A stretch of 64,000 bases of DNA from Chondrus crispus (Eukaryota > Rhodophyta > Florideophyceae > Gigartinales > Gigartinaceae): contig NW_005178889.1 of the NCBI RefSeq assembly GCF_000350225.1, positions 215,108 through 279,107 on the forward strand, read 5' to 3'. The translations under genes were made by a program, and so were the position numbers. Position 1 is the stretch's first letter; every line of letters starts with the position of its first letter. Below, piece after piece: positions 60,163 through 64,000 of the stretch. The notes below the pieces were generated by a model. That model searched no databases and was not told where the DNA came from. It saw nothing but the letters and a program-made list of their open reading frames with translations.

Positions 60163-60897
60163 GTTTGATGCGGAGGCTGATTGAGTTCTGTGAGGGAAGA
60201 CGAATTACAAAGGGTTTCCCCGAAGGCCACTTTTAGTCTATAAGTATTGACGGGAGACCTCATGAGTTCTCCCCTGGAAGAGCCCCCTGGACGCTTAATC
60301 ACGATTCACCTCTAACGAATAAAGTCCCAAAGGATGCAGTTCCAAATGGAAAGAAAGGCATGACGCAGTCTTGAGATGAGCAAGTGATCGGACATGTGTC
60401 TTTCAACCAACAGTCATACACTCATGAGGCGTATATAGAGAATTTTGAGGACATGGCAGTGACGGAGCAAGTCACCATTCTTTGAGTTACTGTGGGGCAT
60501 CACTACAACAACGCAAGATCAGACGAAGAAACACTGTATGAAGTCCGCAACGGATACTGTGCAGTACAAGTCCGTACCTTGAAAATGTACCAGCAGGCAG
60601 GCGAAAGACATTTCAGACCTTGCCCGTAGGCCCACTAGCATAAATTCTTTACATGTGTCTCATGATTTCTGAATTGTATTCCCTTCGATGTAGTATACAG
60701 TATACTGTATAGCACACTACCACGTCCCATGGGGCATATGTATTGCAGAGAGGGTTGTATTTGATGTTTATGGCAGTGAACCGGGTGGCATTGGAAGGGA
60801 TATGTTGGCAATGTCAACAAGATACGAACTCGCGTCACAAAACATCACTGCAAGAAGAATGTATGGGACTGTAATCTTGGGAGTCTTCAGAGACTAA
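60163..60897. other. upstream region of paralogue 2, no gene seen
   Basis: No coding frame or repeat recognised apart from two GTAC-type palindromic stretches near 60690-60710. It should contain the promoter of paralogue 2 if that gene is expressed. Confidence 0.5.
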
Positions 60898-61188
60898 GTG
60901 CAAGACTATGGCTTGCAAAACTGCTTGCCAGGTATACATGCCACTGTATGTACTGTACCGACTCTCCATTCTGCAGCACTACGCAGTGCGTACACGTACT
61001 TGTACAGTGTAGTGGTGCGAGTTGGAGAGCGGCGGGATGGAGATCAGGTGCAATTGTGCATTGTAGGAGTCCAAGCAAAATTAGTAAGGGTGCAGAAAGA
61101 CTCGGGAATATTGAACTGTAGCTTCAAAGATCGGATGCTCAAGCGTGATTTTGTCGCAGGCGAATGGAAACAGGAAGTGGTTCTATGA
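60898..61188 (+). CDS. small ORF with EW-box ending, unknown family
   Basis: 96 codons; the last 45 (VQAKLVRVQKDSGILNC, then FKDRMLKRDFVAGEWKQEVV) have relatives at 47390-47520 and, more distantly, at 43201-43398. The N-terminal half looks like chance reading of non-coding DNA. It ends 12 bp before an inverted-repeat element (61201). Probably a truncated remnant of a repeated gene. Confidence 0.4.
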   Translation: MQDYGLQNCLPGIHATVCTVPTLHSAALRSAYTYLYSVVVRVGERRDGDQVQLCIVGVQAKLVRVQKDSGILNCSFKDRMLKRDFVAGEWKQEVVL

Positions 61189-61200
61189 TTCGATTCTCCC

Positions 61201-62419
61201 TGAGGGAGGGTCTTAACTTGCCCGAGTTTGCCCGGGTTTGCTTGCCCCGAGCCATGATTTGCACTACTATTGGCTACTGGGCGTTAATATATGATTTGAA
61301 ACTAAGTACGACCCTACACTGCAAGCTCAAGTTATGTCAGTGTGTAATGACAAATGTCAATCATATATTGGCTACTTTTGTAAGTTTGTAACTTTCGAAT
61401 TTGGACGCTGTGCTCCGGTGGACGCAGTGCTTGCCCCGTGCCGAAAACATCCTCAACTCCCCCTTTGCAAAAATCTATGTACCTGCCATCTCGCAAAGGC
61501 AACCCAACTCTACGAAGCACCTCTCTGCCGACTACTTTCCTGAAAATGGCTACCACACCTCAATGCCACGTGCGCCGTTCTCCGCGCCTCTGGCGCATCT
61601 CTCTGACTCCCACCATTCGGAAGACGGGGGCCACCAACGCAAAGTCTCTCACTATTGCTTCCTCGTCTGCAGCGGACGTTTCTGACCAAATATTATCCCC
61701 CCCTCCATACGGTATGTACGACTGAATTCTTTGTCGTTAAAAATCCTGATGGCTCTGACAAAAGTCCATCCCCGTCCGAGATCTAAGGGCTTTGTGAATT
61801 TTCGGGGTCGAGGATAGTTTGAAATAGCTTGGTGCAATGAAAGGAGGGAGAATAGAGCTGCGGATGCGGTTAGTGCGGTCGTAGCAGTGATGATTCTATT
61901 GCCGTGCATTGCGTAGGAGTGATTAGATTGAGAAGAAAGGAGGGGAGGCGAACGGCGATACTGGGCAGTGGTTGTAGATCCGTTTTTTGACCAAACAGCG
62001 CCGGCGATAGATACGCTATCCCGCGGAGTAGTAAGGAGAGAAGTAGGGGGTGAGATCAATTATTTATCCCGGTGATCTGGGATCACCCGCAATGGCCACG
62101 TTCTGGGTCGGAAGCGAGCGACGCTGCAGCGTCTCGCGTCCATGTCGACGCGTCCCTGGGGCGAAGTTGTTTGACGCTGCAGCATGTCACGTCCCTGTCG
62201 ATGCGTCCTCGGAGCGAATTTGTAGAACCCACAGTGTCCTCCCCGTTGCGTTCTGGCAATTTATGGCGCTGTATGCCTCTGTAAGTCAGCACCGTCGCTC
62301 TGGGACACCTGTCCACTACTAACGTAAGGGGAAGGCGTGTACTTACATTAATAAATTAATAAATGACCGGCAAACTCGGGCAAGCAAAGCAAACCCGGGC
62401 AAGTTAAGACCCTCCCTCA
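61201..62419 (-). mobile_element. 1.2-kb DNA element with 24-bp terminal inverted repeats
   Basis: 61201-61224 is the perfect reverse complement of 62396-62419. Subterminal blocks (GCCCGAGTTTGCC and GGGTTTGCTT) recur at both ends in permuted order. The flanks carry a 4-bp match TCCC (61197-61200 and 62420-62423), a candidate target duplication. Non-autonomous by size. It contains a pair of imperfect 47-bp direct repeats near 62125-62218. Confidence 0.8.
61652..62059 (-). CDS. small ORF in the inverted-repeat element, possibly a PIF/Harbinger N-terminus
   Basis: 135 codons. The C-terminal part, DLGRGWTFVRAIRIFNDKEF then SRTYRMEGGIIFGQ, recalls the start of PIF/Harbinger-type transposases (Asp-x-x-Phe-x-x-x-Phe-Arg-Met ... 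Phe). No DDE residues follow, so it would be a truncated remnant. Assignment is tentative; the 4-bp target match is not the 3-bp one usual for that superfamily. Confidence 0.35.
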   Translation of the reverse strand: MISPPTSLLTTPRDSVSIAGAVWSKNGSTTTAQYRRSPPLLSSQSNHSYAMHGNRIITATTALTASAALFSLLSLHQAISNYPRPRKFTKPLDLGRGWTFVRAIRIFNDKEFSRTYRMEGGIIFGQKRPLQTRKQ

Positions 62420-62670
62420 TCCCCATCTTCAGCTGACACTACGTATTGTTCGTACAGTACGTCAGGAGCGCAAAGAACCGATAGTTGATTTGTCCTTTCG
62501 ACACGCATTGAAATCGAGCCAAACGTGACTTGAGCAAAACGTGACCTGGTGCATGCCCCCACGGGCCACTGGAAGTGCGTGTAGCAGTGGCATTACAACA
62601 GAATGAGAGTACTTTACAGAAAGTGCGACTTACTGAACTGCACGAAGGACCACTAGTAACGCATCCGCTA

Positions 62671-62787
62671 TGATGAATCGTAATCCTCATGGGGTCGTCT
62701 TTACTCGTCGTCGCCGTCTCGTGGGTCTAAGTACTGTACCGCGAATGACAGACTGTAATGCGGACAGTCTGTCCTTGCGGTCCGTCA
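62671..62787. repeat. solo LTR related to Copia-2
   Basis: 117 bp, TG..CA ends, flanked by a perfect 5-bp duplication CGCTA (62666-62670 and 62788-62792). It shares with the Copia-2 LTR 'tttactcgtcgtcg', 'ctcgt.g.t.taag', 'gacag.ctgtcct' and the end 'gcggtc.g.ca'. It contains two nearby palindromes, GTACTGTAC and GGACAGTCTGTCC. Confidence 0.75.
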
Positions 62788-62904
62788 CGCTATGCACTAC
62801 AGTACTGTTAGGAATGCTATAAGCCCAGCACCCAGGAATGTACACATAATTGCGGTGGCGTATTACCCCTAGTACTGTGTCTCAGGACGAGCCACAACAG
62901 TAAA

Positions 62905-63110
62905 TTACACTAGTATCGATTGGCTGAACACACGCGCAGCAACCTTACATTTACAGAATAATATTCTGTTTTTTGGACTGTTGTTGGTCTTCATATTCAT
63001 ATGTATTATGAAGACCAACAACAGTCCGTACCTTCAGTCGCAACTTCCTCAAGCGCGCCCCCCCCCCCCCCCCCCCGCCAACGCGGACAGGTGCGGACCT
63101 CGCGCCCCGC
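62905..63110. repeat. dispersed repeat R2, copy 2
   Basis: 'attggctgaacacac' at 62918 and 'gccaacgcggac' near 63077 match 47850-48080 in order. Copy 2 carries the hairpin at 62975-63027 and a 19-C run (63058-63076) between them, neither of which is in copy 1. Confidence 0.5.
62975..63027. repeat. perfect 21-bp-arm hairpin
   Basis: The arms at 62975-62995 and 63007-63027 are exact reverse complements (from GGACTGTTGTTGG to TCTTCATA) with an 11-base loop. Just before it, ACAGAATA-a-TATTCTGT (62953-62969) is a second palindrome. Confidence 0.9.
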
Positions 63111-63629
63111 CCACACTGTACATTTGACAGTACGCTGTTGCATCCCGGTGCCTCGCCTTGCTGGATGTCGTCAAGAGGCCGGCCTTCCCTCCAAGCCACA
63201 CTCAACCCACAGTCCAGTCCCCGCATATCGCCTCTACGCCGCCTTCAACATGACAATGCCCCCGTCTCTCTATCACGGTGGCCTGTGCCTCCTCCTCCAC
63301 ACTCACGCTCTTGTCATGTAAAGGGCGGCTCAGCATGAGCCCCGCGCTGCTAAACAATCGTAACAGCCACTTCCCACACCTCCTCGTTTTTGGCTTTGGC
63401 GTTTGCACAGCACTCATATTTGAATGTCCCGGGATGCCCTGTATAATAATGCGCCCACAAATTGTGCTACCTTTTTGAGAATCCGTACGCCCACTGTCAC
63501 TCCTCTCGCCCCACCACGGTGAATGCCCTTCGACTCTTGAGGCACCAGTATGTTGCATCTCCTCGTCTCCGGTTAAAGCATGCACACAGGCACACACATG
63601 ACCATACCAGGCCGTGCCCCATAAAAATT

Positions 63630-64000
63630 ACGTATCATCTAAAACCAACGGTAAGCCTCTACAAGTTTGGTCATCAGAAATCTGTCAGCGAACACTGTTG
63701 TATAAAAGTCCTTACAGTCTAGATGTCCTGAGCTGTAAACTTATTCCAGAGGGCATTCACTGAAGATTTGTGCAAACTCGGCCTTGCCGGTTGTTCCATT
63801 CATCGTTGGCCGTCGTTATGTCATCAACCAGGACAAACTGCTGTAGCACGTGCCTGTTGTACATGTGTATAGGACCGTCGGCGACCTACATACATATATA
63901 TATGTATAGCCCTTAACCCTCCTACAATAAAGCCAGAACTCCTTGACCTCTTCTTTCTCTAGAGACGCGTCTCCTTTCTCCCTAACTCACAGGTCCTCGA
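63630..64000. other. right edge: transposase-tail relic and simple repeats
   Basis: 63665-63770 on the minus strand resembles the end of the transposase relic at 55616 (ALWNKFTAQDI versus ALLDKFTANNV, and FIQQCSLTDF versus FIKQSSPTVF). A TA-rich stretch lies near 63890-63905. Nothing else recognised to the window end. Confidence 0.4.

Overview
This window is repeat-dominated eukaryotic nuclear DNA. There are no bacterial operons, no rRNA or confirmed tRNA genes, and almost no host genes. Most of the sequence is LTR retrotransposons of the Ty3/gypsy type (several with chromodomains) and the Ty1/copia type, at different stages of decay. The Ty3 element with a compact chromodomain and a 'GEDNCWADLLSHW'-type RNase H tail, together with the copia types present, are kinds I associate with red algae, oomycetes and other protists. 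A red alga is my tentative guess (low confidence); nothing here fixes the taxon.

Layout. 1-3960: 3' end of a Ty3-B element (copy B1), with a conserved antisense ORF (aORF) beside its 3' LTR. 4248-12081: Copia-1 (minus strand, 636-bp LTRs, 5-bp target-site duplication GTTTT), interrupted by a solo Ty3-B LTR at 8599-9617. 12082-13552: non-coding DNA with dispersed palindromes. 13553-43188: an old plus-strand chromovirus, Ty3-A, of about 5.4 kb of its own sequence, swollen to 29.6 kb by three nested insertions: Ty3-B2 (13639-28686, 15 kb, minus strand) inside its 5' LTR, Copia-2 (31937-36590, minus) in its RNase H region, and Ty3-C (37359-41878, minus) in its integrase core. Target-site duplications support all four insertions, and the intact 3' LTR of Ty3-A acts as the empty-site control for the Ty3-B2 insertion.

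43189-64000 is the most gene-like part. It holds two intact paralogous minus-strand genes (43919-46024 and 57943-60093) for proteins of about 700 residues with C-terminal membrane segments and a possible divergent HET-like domain. Between them lies Copia-3 (50226-55232), which looks intact and young: one 1572-codon gag-pol frame, LTRs identical by eye, and a perfect target-site duplication. Around them are a Tc1/mariner transposase relic, two short elements with terminal inverted repeats, a solo copia LTR, two perfect long hairpins, and three relics of one small unknown coding domain.

Points I would look at first: (1) a histone H3 N-terminal tail coding sequence, with K9, K14 and K27 replaced, carried antisense inside Ty3-C where its integrase should be; (2) the paired HET-like membrane proteins; (3) the conserved antisense ORF of Ty3-B; (4) a shared asymmetry of the two LTRs in Copia-2 and Copia-3.
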